From contig NZ_SGIS01000020.1 in assembly GCF_004208535.1 (NCBI RefSeq), positions 1 to 64,000 of the forward strand: 64,000 nucleotides of DNA. Direction: 5' to 3'. The notes below the pieces were generated by a model, which saw nothing but the letters and a program-made list of their open reading frames with translations, was not told the origin of the DNA and did not search any database. This DNA is from Sphingomonas populi (GTDB taxonomy: Bacteria > Pseudomonadota > Alphaproteobacteria > Sphingomonadales > Sphingomonadaceae). The translations under genes and the position numbers were made by a program. Within the stretch, counting starts at the first letter, position 1; each line of letters opens with the position of its first letter. Positions 8,211 to 17,190 of this stretch are shown here, one piece after another.

Positions 8211-9068
8211 CTAGTGCGGAACCGCCATGTCATGCCGCTTGATCCAGGCGGTTGCCTGGCGAGCATATTCTTCGGGGGCGTCTTCCCAGACGAAATGGCC
8301 CGCCTCGATGACATGCGCTTCGCAACGCGGCAGGTGCGCTTGCAGGAAAGCACCGTTTGACGGCGGAACAAAGGGGTCTCCGCTACCCGACAGGACGAGG
8401 ACCGCGACGTCGATCTGGGGAAGGAGCGGGGCGAGACGCGGCAGATCCCGCGGATAGGCACGAATGAAATCCGCGGCCTTGTTCCAGCGATCCCCGAGAG
8501 CAGACAATCGATAGTCCTCTATGACGGCATCTTGAGGTGTAATCCTTGCGAGTTGGCGGACAAGCCCGACAACTTGCTCGCCGCCATCGACACCCTCAAA
8601 ATCCGACCTGCTGCTTTGCGCGATCTGCATGAGTGGCTCGCCAAGAAGGTCCATGGCTGCGCCCCCGCTTCCGGCGACGATGCTCGCAAACCGCTCAGGG
8701 TGCTGCGCGGCGGCGAACAACGCCGCCAGGGTTCCGACATCCGGCACGACCGCATGGACCCGGGTGAGTTCGAACGCGTCGAGGAGCTTGATCAGAAACA
8801 GGCCCATGGCTGAAGGAGACATCAGATCTTGCCGGCTCTCGGAACGACCGAACCCAGGCAGATCGACGGCAATCACGGGACCGAGCGTAGCGAAGTCCTC
8901 CCAAACCGGCAGGAAAGCAAAGACGCTTTCCGGGAAGGGCGTCGTGAGAAGGATCGGCGTGCCAGTACTAGCCCGGCGATCCACGGCGTACCGGATGCGA
9001 AGGCCGTCGATAAGGATATGATCGGTTGCGACCGGGCCGATCGCAGCATTCTCGTTCAGGTCGGCCAT
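8211..9068 (-). CDS. Alpha/beta hydrolase with Asp nucleophile (dehalogenase/epoxide-hydrolase-like)
   Basis: A 285-residue alpha/beta-hydrolase. The oxyanion region is TTPFPES rather than HGxP. The nucleophile elbow reads VVPDVGTLAA, so the nucleophile position is Asp, as in haloalkane dehalogenases and epoxide hydrolases, not Ser. The acid is in SGSGDPFVPP and the general base His in IEAGHFVWED. These features suggest hydrolysis of an alkyl halide or epoxide, but the substrate is unknown and the HDWG-type elbow of classic members is not exact. The gene is monocistronic or followed by nothing; a DUF-like gene lies 81 bp upstream on the same strand and may be co-transcribed. Confidence 0.8.
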   Translation of the reverse strand: MADLNENAAIGPVATDHILIDGLRIRYAVDRRASTGTPILLTTPFPESVFAFLPVWEDFATLGPVIAVDLPGFGRSESRQDLMSPSAMGLFLIKLLDAFELTRVHAVVPDVGTLAALFAAAQHPERFASIVAGSGGAAMDLLGEPLMQIAQSSRSDFEGVDGGEQVVGLVRQLARITPQDAVIEDYRLSALGDRWNKAADFIRAYPRDLPRLAPLLPQIDVAVLVLSGSGDPFVPPSNGAFLQAHLPRCEAHVIEAGHFVWEDAPEEYARQATAWIKRHDMAVPH

Positions 9069-9149
9069 GATCTTACCTCGTTCATCAATCCGGGCGAGCG
9101 GCAGGTGAATGGAGGCCGGGAGGGCCGCCGTCTTCCCGGCCGCCGGTGC

Positions 9150-9869
9150 TCAACTCAGTGTGATCCGGTCGAGATCGATAGAGACGACCAGAGGCTCGGC
9201 CATCGCCTGACCATCGGGCTGCCGCGGATAGATGCGCCGCCTGGTCGGGAACATCAGCCCTTGAACTTTCACGTAATCCGACACGAAGTGCGCGCCGGGG
9301 GTGTTGCCGGCGATCTCGACGTCATAATCGTGGCGCTTCAGCAGACCATCAGCGCCGACGTAGAGCGTCTGTTCGGTGCTGTGCGTGGCGATCGTCGCGG
9401 GGAAACGGATTCGCAGACGCCGCCAGCTCTCGCCCCTCTCCTCCCAAGGATCGAGTTCATGCGTCTCAACACCGTCTTCGGCGAGCAGGAACGGCATGGT
9501 GAGGTAGGTCCACATCGCACACCCGGCAAAATAGGCGAGTTGCAGGTCGGACCAGGGTGTCTCCAGCGTGTGACCGACGAAAGAGGACCTGGGATTTTCC
9601 AGAAACTCCAGCGTCTCGTCGGTGTCGGACCGAAGCTCGACCAGCGCCGGCGTGAAAATCGACTTACGCGATGCGTTGCCGAAAGGGGCATGCGACGCCC
9701 GTTCACGGCGAAGATCGATGGTGACGCTGGTATCGTCGAGAACGCCTGGCTTGCCTTTGAGCATCCACAACGCGCCGCCCTGGATAAGATGCGCGGTCAA
9801 CGTCGAGAACGACTTCCAGTGGGCCAGACCGCCATGAGCGTCGATGATTTCCGATGCGAGCTTGTCCAT
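9150..9869 (-). CDS. Conserved protein of unknown function (LolA-like pattern)
   Basis: A 239-residue soluble protein without signal peptide or membrane segment. It starts MDKLASEIIDAHGGLAHWKS and has alternating strands with LYVGADGLLKRHDYDVE and FPTRRRIYPR, a pattern reminiscent of LolA/outer-membrane lipoprotein-sorting folds, which bind lipids or hydrophobic ligands. This fold guess is weak. AAGGA lies 7 bases before the ATG. It probably heads a two-gene unit with the Asp-nucleophile hydrolase downstream. An island palindrome lies 50 bp upstream. Confidence 0.65.
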   Translation of the reverse strand: MDKLASEIIDAHGGLAHWKSFSTLTAHLIQGGALWMLKGKPGVLDDTSVTIDLRRERASHAPFGNASRKSIFTPALVELRSDTDETLEFLENPRSSFVGHTLETPWSDLQLAYFAGCAMWTYLTMPFLLAEDGVETHELDPWEERGESWRRLRIRFPATIATHSTEQTLYVGADGLLKRHDYDVEIAGNTPGAHFVSDYVKVQGLMFPTRRRIYPRQPDGQAMAEPLVVSIDLDRITLS

Positions 9870-9918
9870 GTGCGTTCCTTTGTTTCCGTGAATTTACGGA
9901 AGCGGATTCGTGCGGTGA

Positions 9919-9938
9919 ACGTGGACAATGGTATGGGG
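9919..9938. promoter_or_regulatory. Island palindrome site C (one strong half)
   Basis: ACGTGGAC-AATG-GTATGGGG. The right half is a perfect match to the island palindrome; the left half keeps only the AC next to the spacer. It lies 50 bp upstream of the unknown gene that starts at 9869. Confidence 0.4.
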
Positions 9939-9981
9939 TGCATGGACGTGAGTTGGTTTGGACCCGTCCTGCCGACCGCGC

Positions 9982-10083
9982 TCACGGCAGCGACAATGCC
10001 TGCCGAGCTGCTTGCCTTCGATCGTCGTCGGCGGCGCACCGGTCGAGACGAAACTGGGTCGGGGCGTTCTCGTAGGTATGCAT
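9982..10083 (-). pseudogene. Possible 5' stub of a lost alpha/beta hydrolase gene
   Basis: CGGAGG precedes an ATG at 10083 that encodes MHTYENAPTQF. A +1 shift continues as VSTGAPPTTIEGKQLG. The APTQFV start resembles the TAPTQFVEASNG start of the alpha/beta hydrolase at 20516-21370. The frame ends after 33 codons. It could be a deletion scar or just a chance start with a good ribosome site. Confidence 0.25.
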
Positions 10084-10221
10084 GACTTAATCCTCCGTCG
10101 GAAGGAGGTTGCCCAAGGCCCGCTCGATTGGCGATATGCACCATGGCAAGGGGCGATCGGCCCCTTATTTAGGACATAATGGACCGAAGCCGTCGGCCGA
10201 CGTCGAAAACGGAGTTCGCAC

Positions 10222-12189
10222 GTGGAAGGCGCAAAGTTGACACCCGGCGTTGGCATCATCGCGGCCGGCCTGGCTGCGGCGATCTTCGTCGTGGACAGTA
10301 ACGCCGCGCTGAACGCCTCGGTCGCGATTATCTATATTTGCGTTCTCGGTCTGGTTGGCCTTCGAGGCGCTCGGCGCGATATTCTGATTGCGACGTCGGG
10401 CTGCGCCGCACTGTCTATCCTGGCCTGGGGCCTTGTTCACGGCGGCACGTCCGATCTGCCAAGCATACTTCGTCTCGGTTTCGTCCTGGTCGCCCTGGCG
10501 CTAACCGCAGCGCTGCTCATCAATCGGCTGAAGCTCCAGGCGATGCGCCTGGAGCTGGAAGATAGCCGGACCGAGCTGACCACCTTCGCTGACTCCGTCC
10601 CCCAATTGCTATGGCGCTCGACGCCTGACGGCCGGTGGGATTTCCTCAATCGTCGGTTCACGGAGATTACCGGGGTCGAGCGCGAAGAGGGGATCGCACG
10701 GCAGACGTGGCGCGAATGCGTCCATCCCGACGATATGGGTCCACTTCGCGAGAAACTCATCCGCTCTCTGGAAACCGGCGAAGACGTCTCCCATCAGGTC
10801 CGACTTCGCCACAAGGACGGAAGCTACCGATGGATGTCGATGGCGCGTCGAGCGGTCAGGTCGCCCCAGACCGGCGAAATCCTTCGCTTCTATGGGGGCA
10901 GCACCGACATCCACGAGGAGGTGCTTGCCCAGCAGAAGATCCATGAACTCATGGCGCAACTGGAACAGCGCGTCGAGGAGCGAACGGAGGAACTGACCCG
11001 CACCGAAGCGCGCTACACGAGCCTGTTCGACGTTGGAAACATCAGCTTTGCGGAAATGGATTTCAGGGCCACGAAGCCGATCCTCGACCAACTGCGCGAC
11101 GAAGGTGTCACCGACCTGCGCGCCCACATGAATGCGCATCCCGACCTGTTTCAGCATTGCCTCGGCCTCATCAAGACGACCCGGGTCAATGAAGCCCTTG
11201 CCCGCCTTATGGGATACGAGAATCTCGCCGAGTTGGCGGCCAACCCTCCTGCCGAGAATGCGGAAGACGGCCCCGAGGTTCTCCTTCGGCAACTTGAGAT
11301 GGCCTTTTACGGATCGGAATATATCGACGGACGAACGGTGCTGATCGGGAAGGACGGTCAACGCATCACTGTCTTTTTCACCGTGATCCGCCTGGAGAGC
11401 GGCCTCCATCTGTCGAGCCACCTCAACCTGACAGAGCAGGAAGGTATTGCCGAACTGCGCCGCGCCGCACAGGACGAGCTTGCCCGTGCGAACCGCATTG
11501 CTACGATTGGAGCCTACTCGGCAACGATCGCACACGAACTCAACCAGCCGATCTCATCGATCACGATGGACGTGCAAACGACGCTCAGGTGGCTCCGATC
11601 AGACCAGCCAGACCTGGCTTCAGCCATTCGTGGCCTGGAGCGGCTGACCCGGACCGTCGAACGCGTCAGGACAATCGTGCAGCGTACGCGTGAAAGCGTA
11701 ACCGCGCATCGACGCAAGGTATCGGAGTTCGACCTTTGCGCACTCGTGACCGAAACCTGTGATCTGCTCGACGGAGAGGTCCGCCGGGCAGGAGCAACGC
11801 TGGAACTGCAATGCGACAGCGATTTCCCGCCGATCGAAGCCGATCCGATCGAGCTTCAGCAGGTGCTGGTCAATCTTACCACCAACGCAGCCGAGGCGAT
11901 GATCGCCACCCCGGGTTCGCGGCGGATCGTTGTGTCCGTGCGCAACATGGGTGGGGGCGTATCGGTCTCCGTCGCCGATACCGGACCTGGCATTCCGCAG
12001 GACCAGCTCACGCGCTTGTTCGAGCCTTTTTTCACGACGAAGGCGACAGGGATGGGGATGGGTCTCCAGGTCTGCCGCAATGCCGTCGAGAGCATGGGCG
12101 GCACACTCAACGTCCATAACCGGGAAGAAGGCGGGGCAATCTTCGCATTCATTCTGCCTGCCGCCGAGGCGATCCAGACGGCGGCATAG
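10222..12189 (+). CDS. Membrane-bound PAS sensor histidine kinase, paralogue 2
   Basis: A 655-residue kinase. The first ~105 residues form about four hydrophobic helices (GIIAAGLAAAIFVV, SVAIIYICVLGLVG, CAALSILAWGLV, LGFVLVALALTAALLI). Then come PAS about 120-245 (PQLLWRSTPDGRWDFLNRRF), a coiled coil with EERTEELTRTEARY, a variant PAS about 268-405 (SLFDVGNISFAEMDF), HisKA with His438 in IAHELNQPIS, and an ATPase domain with NLTTNAAEAM, DTGPGI and GMGMGLQVCR. The start is GTG with GGAG seven bases upstream. It shares the variant PAS and C-terminal half with kinases 1 and 3. It is followed by a palindrome and a hydrolase gene. Confidence 0.92.
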   Translation: MEGAKLTPGVGIIAAGLAAAIFVVDSNAALNASVAIIYICVLGLVGLRGARRDILIATSGCAALSILAWGLVHGGTSDLPSILRLGFVLVALALTAALLINRLKLQAMRLELEDSRTELTTFADSVPQLLWRSTPDGRWDFLNRRFTEITGVEREEGIARQTWRECVHPDDMGPLREKLIRSLETGEDVSHQVRLRHKDGSYRWMSMARRAVRSPQTGEILRFYGGSTDIHEEVLAQQKIHELMAQLEQRVEERTEELTRTEARYTSLFDVGNISFAEMDFRATKPILDQLRDEGVTDLRAHMNAHPDLFQHCLGLIKTTRVNEALARLMGYENLAELAANPPAENAEDGPEVLLRQLEMAFYGSEYIDGRTVLIGKDGQRITVFFTVIRLESGLHLSSHLNLTEQEGIAELRRAAQDELARANRIATIGAYSATIAHELNQPISSITMDVQTTLRWLRSDQPDLASAIRGLERLTRTVERVRTIVQRTRESVTAHRRKVSEFDLCALVTETCDLLDGEVRRAGATLELQCDSDFPPIEADPIELQQVLVNLTTNAAEAMIATPGSRRIVVSVRNMGGGVSVSVADTGPGIPQDQLTRLFEPFFTTKATGMGMGLQVCRNAVESMGGTLNVHNREEGGAIFAFILPAAEAIQTAA

Positions 12190-12205
12190 TCCAGGGCAGC
12201 ACGGA

Positions 12206-12225
12206 GCGCCAACCTTGGTATGGGG
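12206..12225. promoter_or_regulatory. Island palindrome site D
   Basis: GCGCCAAC-CTTG-GTATGGGG. The right half is perfect and the AC-N4-GT core is kept. It lies in the 192-bp gap between kinase 2 and the chloroperoxidase-like gene, and a TAGAAT hexamer follows 15 bases after the right half as a possible -10 element. Confidence 0.45.
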
Positions 12226-12381
12226 TCGGTGCTGCTCAGGTAGAATGGCGGGGGGCAGTCGGCTTCGACAGAATGAGCGCGCGCCTTTCACTCCGTCCCA
12301 TGGATCGCCGATGCCCCATTCTGATCGCAACCCTGCCGACTGGTCGATCGAAGGGGCCGTCGCTGCCCGGGGACGCGCATC

Positions 12382-13362
12382 GTGACCGCGCCGCCCCTCA
12401 TCGCCCTTGAAGGATGGCTCAACCTTGACCGTCGCCGAATGCTTGGAGGTCTCCTCGCAACCGGCGCGATCGCGGCGGCCCCCGCCTGGGCCTCTTCTAT
12501 CTCGCCCACCCATTCACGCGGAGTCCAAGACATGACTTTCTTCACGACCAAGGACGGCACCCAGATTTTCTACAAGGATTGGGGTCCGAAAGAGGCGCAG
12601 CCGATCGTATTTCATCACGGCTGGCCGCTTAGCGCTGACGACTGGGATGCGCAGATGCTGTATTTCCTGGGCCACGGCTTTCGGGTGGTCGCCCATGATC
12701 GGCGTGGTCATGGCCGCTCTACCCAGACCGATACCGGCAACGACATGGACACCTATGTCGCCGATGTGATCGAGTTCACCGATCATCTCAATCTCAAGAA
12801 TGCCGTTCATATCGGACACTCGACCGGCGGCGGCGAGGCTGCGCGCTACGCCGCCCGGGCCAAGCCGGGACGCGTGGCCAAGGCGGTGCTGGTCGCTGCG
12901 ATCCCGCCGATCATGGTGAAATCGGACAAAAATCCGAACGGCACGCCCATGGCCGTGTTCGACGGCTTCCGGTCCGCGCTCGCGGCCAATCGCGCGCAAT
13001 TCTATCTCGATGTCGCAAGCGGCCCGTTCTACGGTTTCAACCGCGAGGGCGCGAAGGTTTATCCCGGAACCATCCAGAATTGGTGGCGCCAGGGAATGAT
13101 CGGCGGTGCGAAGGCACATTACGACTGCATCGCGGCGTTCTCGGAAACGGATTTCACCGAGGACCTGAAGAGGATCACGGTCCCCACCCTCGTGATGCAT
13201 GGCGATGACGACCAGGTCGTCCCGATCGCCGACGCGGCCGAGCTCTCTGTCAAGCTTCTCAAGCATGGCGAACTCAAGGTGTACAAGGGCTATCCGCACG
13301 GCATGCTCACGACGCATGCGGACGTGCTCAACCCCGATCTGCTCGCCTTCATCAAGGCTTGA
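12382..13362 (+). CDS. Cofactor-free chloroperoxidase/perhydrolase-type alpha/beta hydrolase
   Basis: Family members hydrolyse esters and make peracids from H2O2. The triad is Ser in [10 protein letters not shown], Asp in [10 protein letters not shown] and His in [10 protein letters not shown]. From the GTG start the protein has a Tat-like leader ([20 protein letters not shown], ending AWA), which would export it. An internal ATG at 12532 ([18 protein letters not shown]), with GGAG upstream, gives the usual cytoplasmic form. Which start is used decides the compartment. A 37-bp perfect hairpin directly follows the stop. Palindrome D lies upstream, which places it in the proposed regulon. Confidence 0.88.
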   Translation: MTAPPLIALEGWLNLDRRRMLGGLLATGAIAAAPAWASSISPTHSRGVQDMTFFTTKDGTQIFYKDWGPKEAQPIVFHHGWPLSADDWDAQMLYFLGHGFRVVAHDRRGHGRSTQTDTGNDMDTYVADVIEFTDHLNLKNAVHIGHSTGGGEAARYAARAKPGRVAKAVLVAAIPPIMVKSDKNPNGTPMAVFDGFRSALAANRAQFYLDVASGPFYGFNREGAKVYPGTIQNWWRQGMIGGAKAHYDCIAAFSETDFTEDLKRITVPTLVMHGDDDQVVPIADAAELSVKLLKHGELKVYKGYPHGMLTTHADVLNPDLLAFIKA

Positions 13363-13367
13363 GGAAG

Positions 13368-13404
13368 GCAGGCGGCATAGCGGAATATCCGCTATGCCGC
13401 CTGC
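13368..13404. terminator. Strong hairpin after the chloroperoxidase-like gene
   Basis: Two perfect 17-bp arms (GCAGGCGGCATAGCGGA and its complement) with a 3-base loop, starting 6 bp after the stop codon. There is no T run after it, so it is either a Rho-type RNA-stabilising hairpin or a factor-assisted terminator. Confidence 0.6.
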
Positions 13405-13596
13405 ATCCCCCACAGGGTCCTGAACAGGACCGCCCGGCCTCTACGGGTATGTTGCTGGCGGCGCCGGACCGCACTGCAGCCGCGCCTTCGATTCCTGTCA
13501 GCCCATAGCTTGGCATGGGCTCTCCTCATATCTGGCGTGATTGGATCCTGCCGAAGTGGGCCCAGCACGTTGGTTCAATCGTACCGGGTGTCGAAC

Positions 13597-14019
13597 ATGC
13601 CAGTTCTCGTTCAAACGATCACTCTCGGGGATGCGGGGATTGCCGTCGATGCGGCGATGGCAGAGGCTGGTATTCTGAAAGTGCGCGCGACCATCATCGT
13701 CCTGGACGCCGGCGGCGACTTAGTCCTTGCGACCCGAATGGACGGTGCCTGGGCCGGCGCCTTCGATCTCGCGCTTGCCAAAGCGCATGCGGCTCGAGCG
13801 TTTGCCGCTCAGAGCGGCGCGTTCACCCCCCTCGTGCAGCCTGGTGCCCCGCTATTTGGCGTAAGCGGGGTGGCAGCAGGAAAGTATATGACGTTGCCCG
13901 GCGGTGTGCCGATCCTCCATCAGGGGGCGGTCCTCGGGTCGGTGGGGGCAAGCGGCGGTACGCCGGACCAGGATCAAATCATCGCCCAAGCCGGCGCTGG
14001 ATCGGTCGCCCTGGATTGA
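13597..14019 (+). CDS. GlcG/HbpS-family (haem-degrading-like) protein
   Basis: A 140-residue single-domain protein. It has the GlcG/HbpS pattern: LGDAGIAVDAAMAEAG, then ATIIVLDAGGDLVLATRMDG, the helix LALAKAHAARAF and the end GGVPILHQGAVLGSVGASGG. Family members bind haem or degrade it, or form octamers near redox sensors; others accompany glycolate genes. I start it at ATG 13597 (MPVLVQTITL), because the upstream frame is not family-like. It is preceded by a 230-bp gap and followed by palindrome E, so it is probably a separate transcript. Confidence 0.82.
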   Translation: MPVLVQTITLGDAGIAVDAAMAEAGILKVRATIIVLDAGGDLVLATRMDGAWAGAFDLALAKAHAARAFAAQSGAFTPLVQPGAPLFGVSGVAAGKYMTLPGGVPILHQGAVLGSVGASGGTPDQDQIIAQAGAGSVALD

Positions 14020-14140
14020 AAGGTACTGAAGGCTCCCGTCGTGAAGTCGCCAAGCCGGGGCCGGAGGATCGGCTCGGCGTTGCTTGCCGCTCAATCGAAG
14101 CACGCGGCCCGCTCGAAGGGTATTGCTCGAAATAGCACTG

Positions 14141-14160
14141 CCCCATACCGACGTATGGGT
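14141..14160. promoter_or_regulatory. Island palindrome site E
   Basis: CCCCATAC-CGAC-GTATGGGT, one of the best copies: 7-bp perfect arms plus the outer C. It lies 45-90 bp upstream of the AraC-type regulator, depending on its start codon. Confidence 0.65.
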
Positions 14161-14204
14161 CCCGATGACCACCGCTCGTGCTACTGACCCGATGGGCATA
14201 AAGT

Positions 14205-15254
14205 TTGCGGATGGCCATGATTATGAACCTTGGTCGCACGATGGCCGCGATGGCGGATGACGACTTTTTTATTGCGCATCGCTCGGACGTGCTCGATCCG
14301 GTTCGCTTCGACCTTCAACGGTGCAGCGACCCCAGGCGCGCGATACAGAGTGTGTCGGAGGTCTTTTGCCCGCACCGCCTTGTCCGTCATGAAAGCAGCG
14401 TGCCGCTCGACTTTCGTCACTCTTCGGCCCGGATCGAGCGAACCACATTCAATCAGATCGCTTACGGTAGTAATATTGATACGCTTATCGAAGAGACCAA
14501 CCGGGCGCAGTATATCTTTGTCGTGCCTTTACGCGGTGAGATGCGGGTCACCGGCATAAACGAGCTGCAGTCTCTCGCCGTGGGTGACTACATGCTGCTA
14601 GGACCCGACACGCCGTACCGCTTTGTCCATGAAATTGCCGATGCCCATCTCGCCGTCAGTGTTCCCCGCAAGATGATCGAATTGGGGGACGAGAGCTTCG
14701 TCGGCCCCGGTGTCGGCATCGACCCTGAACCAGTTACCGATCTCGCCGGTAGCCTGATCGACTATCTGTCGTTCGTCTGCCGCGAGCTCCAGCGCGGCGG
14801 GGCCGCCTTTGAGTCTGCTTCGGTCCGCGGGGGCGTAGAGGATTCCATTGCCGGTATGATGAAGTCCATGTTGAATGGACGCGCAGTGCAATTGCCTCAA
14901 AAATCCGCTGCTGCACCAGGCCACGTGCACCGCGCGGAAGCGTTTATGGAAGCGCATCTGCACGAGGACGTGACCATTGAAACAATCGCGCGCGCCGCAG
15001 GCGTCCCCGAGCGAACCCTTCATCACGCCTTTGCGCGTTTCCGAGGCATGTCGCCGACCCAGTGGCTGCGTGTCCGTCGCCTCGAAGCCGCCCGTCGCGA
15101 CATCTTGGCGAGTGGCGGAGGTACCAACATCCTTGAGGTCGCCAATCGCTACGGCATGCAACACGGCGGTCGTTTCGCGGCTTACTATCAGGAGCATTTT
15201 CACGAGACGCCGTCGGAAACGTTGCGGGCGTCGCGGACAAGAGCGGCTGCGTAA
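14205..15254 (+). CDS. AraC-family transcriptional regulator
   Basis: About 340 residues: an AraC-binding-like sensor domain (RAQYIFVVPLRGEMRVTG, GDYMLLGPDTPYRF) and a C-terminal double helix-turn-helix (HEDVTIETIARAAGVPERTL, then YGMQHGGRFAAYYQEHFHET). It is likely a ligand-responsive activator. The frame begins with TTG 14205; several ATGs follow at 14211, 14223, 14241 and 14250 and none has a clear ribosome site, so the start is open. Palindrome E stands at the promoter, which makes the gene itself a candidate member of the island regulon and a possible second tier of control. Confidence 0.88.
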   Translation: MRMAMIMNLGRTMAAMADDDFFIAHRSDVLDPVRFDLQRCSDPRRAIQSVSEVFCPHRLVRHESSVPLDFRHSSARIERTTFNQIAYGSNIDTLIEETNRAQYIFVVPLRGEMRVTGINELQSLAVGDYMLLGPDTPYRFVHEIADAHLAVSVPRKMIELGDESFVGPGVGIDPEPVTDLAGSLIDYLSFVCRELQRGGAAFESASVRGGVEDSIAGMMKSMLNGRAVQLPQKSAAAPGHVHRAEAFMEAHLHEDVTIETIARAAGVPERTLHHAFARFRGMSPTQWLRVRRLEAARRDILASGGGTNILEVANRYGMQHGGRFAAYYQEHFHETPSETLRASRTRAAA

Positions 15255-15347
15255 CGATTTTGGCGCGTTCCGGATGTGCTTGCCGAAATCGGATAGGTTT
15301 ATGCCGCAGTCACTGACAGGTTGAGCGCTCCCGAGGGGAGAGCGACA

Positions 15348-15869
15348 ATGCCTCTACAATCTGAGTCGAGCAGCCTGACCGGCATCCGTGACACGGATGG
15401 AGTGGAGAGCACCGGGACGGGCCGCCTGCACCGGGACACGGCTCCGCTGGTCAACCGCCTGGGCGACGATCGCCCAGCCTGGCTCGCCGCGCTCAACCTC
15501 ACGGCGGCGCGCCACTTCCTGGAGTCCGATCCGCCGCGTTTGGCCGGCAGCAGAGTATCGCTCCTTCGGTTGGTCACTTCGCTCGAGCGGGATCGCGTCG
15601 AATCTGACATTATCGTCGCACCCAGCTTGCGCTCAGATTCTGCGATGCGTCCTGATTTGGAACTTCTTGCAGTCGCGCAACGGGCAGCAGCGATCGCTGC
15701 CGAACTGGGCCAGATGATTGAGCGTGGTGCGCATGGCGCCGCGGCCGGGCCATCGGACTTCCATACAGGACTTTCTGCGGTGCGATATTCGATCCAAGAC
15801 TTGGATCGTGCGATCGCCGTAATGTTGGGCGATCGATGCCAAGGTGCTTCACTATCGTCCGATCGCTGA
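15348..15869 (+). CDS. Hypothetical protein
   Basis: A 173-residue protein of unknown function. I start it at ATG 15348 because GGGGAG lies upstream; the frame opens at a TTG, 15321. Composition looks coding: helical segments PAWLAALNLTAARHFL and MRPDLELLAVAQRAAAIAAE and a Ser/Thr-rich N-terminus. I see no domain, signal peptide or membrane segment. A longer antisense frame (15299-16072) is Ser/Arg-rich and looks like a shadow. It could co-transcribe with the AraC gene 93 bp upstream. Confidence 0.45.
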   Translation: MPLQSESSSLTGIRDTDGVESTGTGRLHRDTAPLVNRLGDDRPAWLAALNLTAARHFLESDPPRLAGSRVSLLRLVTSLERDRVESDIIVAPSLRSDSAMRPDLELLAVAQRAAAIAAELGQMIERGAHGAAAGPSDFHTGLSAVRYSIQDLDRAIAVMLGDRCQGASLSSDR

Positions 15870-16063
15870 AGGGCTACGGTGTCGAGGTTGCCTGTGAAGT
15901 CCTGAATCAGGCGCGGTTTGCGATCGGATCTGGTCGAGATTGATTCCCCCCGGGGCCATACCACCGTCTGGATTGGCCGCCATCCGAAAGCCGTGCAGGG
16001 TGCCGCCCAACACCGTGGCGGGCGGGTGCTTGACTGCTTCGCGCACGAATGGGAGTCGCGAAC

Positions 16064-17059
16064 TTGACGCAATCTGAAAGGCGGCTTTCGCCGCGGATAC
16101 CCGCCTCGATGTTCGGAATCGTCCTGGGGCTTGCGGGCTTTTCAAACGTCTGGCGTGCCGCCCACGTGACCTGGCACCTGCCTGGGTTTGTTGGCGAAGG
16201 CCTGTTCTTCATCGCGTGCGTCGCTTGGATCGCGATTGCTTCACTATACTCGCTCAAATGGGTCCAGGCCCCGGAGGCTGCCCGGGCAGAAGCCGAGCAT
16301 CCGGTCCAATGCTGTTTCATCGGGCTTGCCGGCGTTAGTACTCTTCTGATCGCGCAGGGCGCCTTGGCGTTTTCGCGCACGCTTGCCGTCATATTCTTCG
16401 CCATCGGAGGGGCAATCACGGTGATTTTCGCGTTATGGCGTACCGGGCGGCTTTGGCGGGGTGACCGATCTCCCGCGTCCACGACACCGGTGCTTTACCT
16501 TCCGACGGTGGCTGGCGGCTTTGTGAGCGGAACGGTCGCCGCAGCACTTGGCTGGCATGATTGGGGCCAAATGCTTTTCGGCGCGGGCTTTTTTTCGTGG
16601 CTCGCGATCGAATCCGTTCTTCTGCACCGGCTCTATACCGGTACGCCGCTACCGCCCGCGCTTCGACCAACGCTTGGCATCCAATTGGCGCCGCCGGCTG
16701 TCGGCGTCGTGAGCTATCTGTCGGTCGGGTCCGGAGCCCCCGACTTGGTGGCTCATGCCATGATCGGCTATGCGGGTCTTCAGGCGATGTTGCTGCTGCG
16801 AATGGGCCGTTGGATCACGGAACAGCCATTCTCGGCCAGCTATTGGGCCTTTACGTTCGGTGCGACCGCGCTCGCAGCAGCCGTAATTCGACTGAGCCCA
16901 TTGGATCACGCGGGTGCCATTTCGATTATAGCGCCACCAATTTTCGTATTGGCGAACCTGCTGGTGCTGCTTGTGGCTGCCAGCACGGTGCGTCTTATCG
17001 CGCGACACCAGTTCTTGCCGGCTGCGGCTCCGATCACCCCCTGCGCAGCGCCCCGTTGA
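16064..17059 (+). CDS. tehA: TehA/SLAC1-family anion channel or tellurite-resistance protein
   Basis: A polytopic membrane protein of about 330 residues with nine to ten hydrophobic helices, e.g. SMFGIVLGLAGFSNVWRAA, FVGEGLFFIACVAWIAIASL, VVSYLSVGSG and FVLANLLVLLVAASTV. The TDT/TehA family exports or conducts anions and can give tellurite tolerance; plant SLAC1 channels share the fold. The N-terminal GxxxFSNVWR motif fits. The frame opens at ATG 16049, but GGAG with 8-base spacing favours TTG 16064. The gene is convergent with kinase 3. Confidence 0.82.
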   Translation: MTQSERRLSPRIPASMFGIVLGLAGFSNVWRAAHVTWHLPGFVGEGLFFIACVAWIAIASLYSLKWVQAPEAARAEAEHPVQCCFIGLAGVSTLLIAQGALAFSRTLAVIFFAIGGAITVIFALWRTGRLWRGDRSPASTTPVLYLPTVAGGFVSGTVAAALGWHDWGQMLFGAGFFSWLAIESVLLHRLYTGTPLPPALRPTLGIQLAPPAVGVVSYLSVGSGAPDLVAHAMIGYAGLQAMLLLRMGRWITEQPFSASYWAFTFGATALAAAVIRLSPLDHAGAISIIAPPIFVLANLLVLLVAASTVRLIARHQFLPAAAPITPCAAPR

Positions 17060-17190
17060 AGCGCGCGAGTTCCAAATGCGGAGAAGATGCACAGAAACCG
17101 CTGGCAGGCGCCAACGCGGCGAGCGAGGTATTTGCGGTCGTCGGATAGAAAGCAGATGCGCGGCCGTGCGCCTTCTCAAGGGAAGCGGCG

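Larger units (their letters stand above)
9870..10221. other. Intergenic region with palindrome C and a hydrolase 5' stub
   Basis: This 352-bp region separates the divergent minus-strand DUF gene and kinase 2. It holds palindrome C (9919-9938) and a ribosome-site-plus-start stub (10083 downward). The rest shows no gene. Confidence 0.5.

Noticed and set aside
15299..16072. 257-codon minus-strand open frame
   Set aside because: Ser/Arg/Pro-rich, no ribosome site, and it overlaps a plus-strand frame with better protein-like composition.
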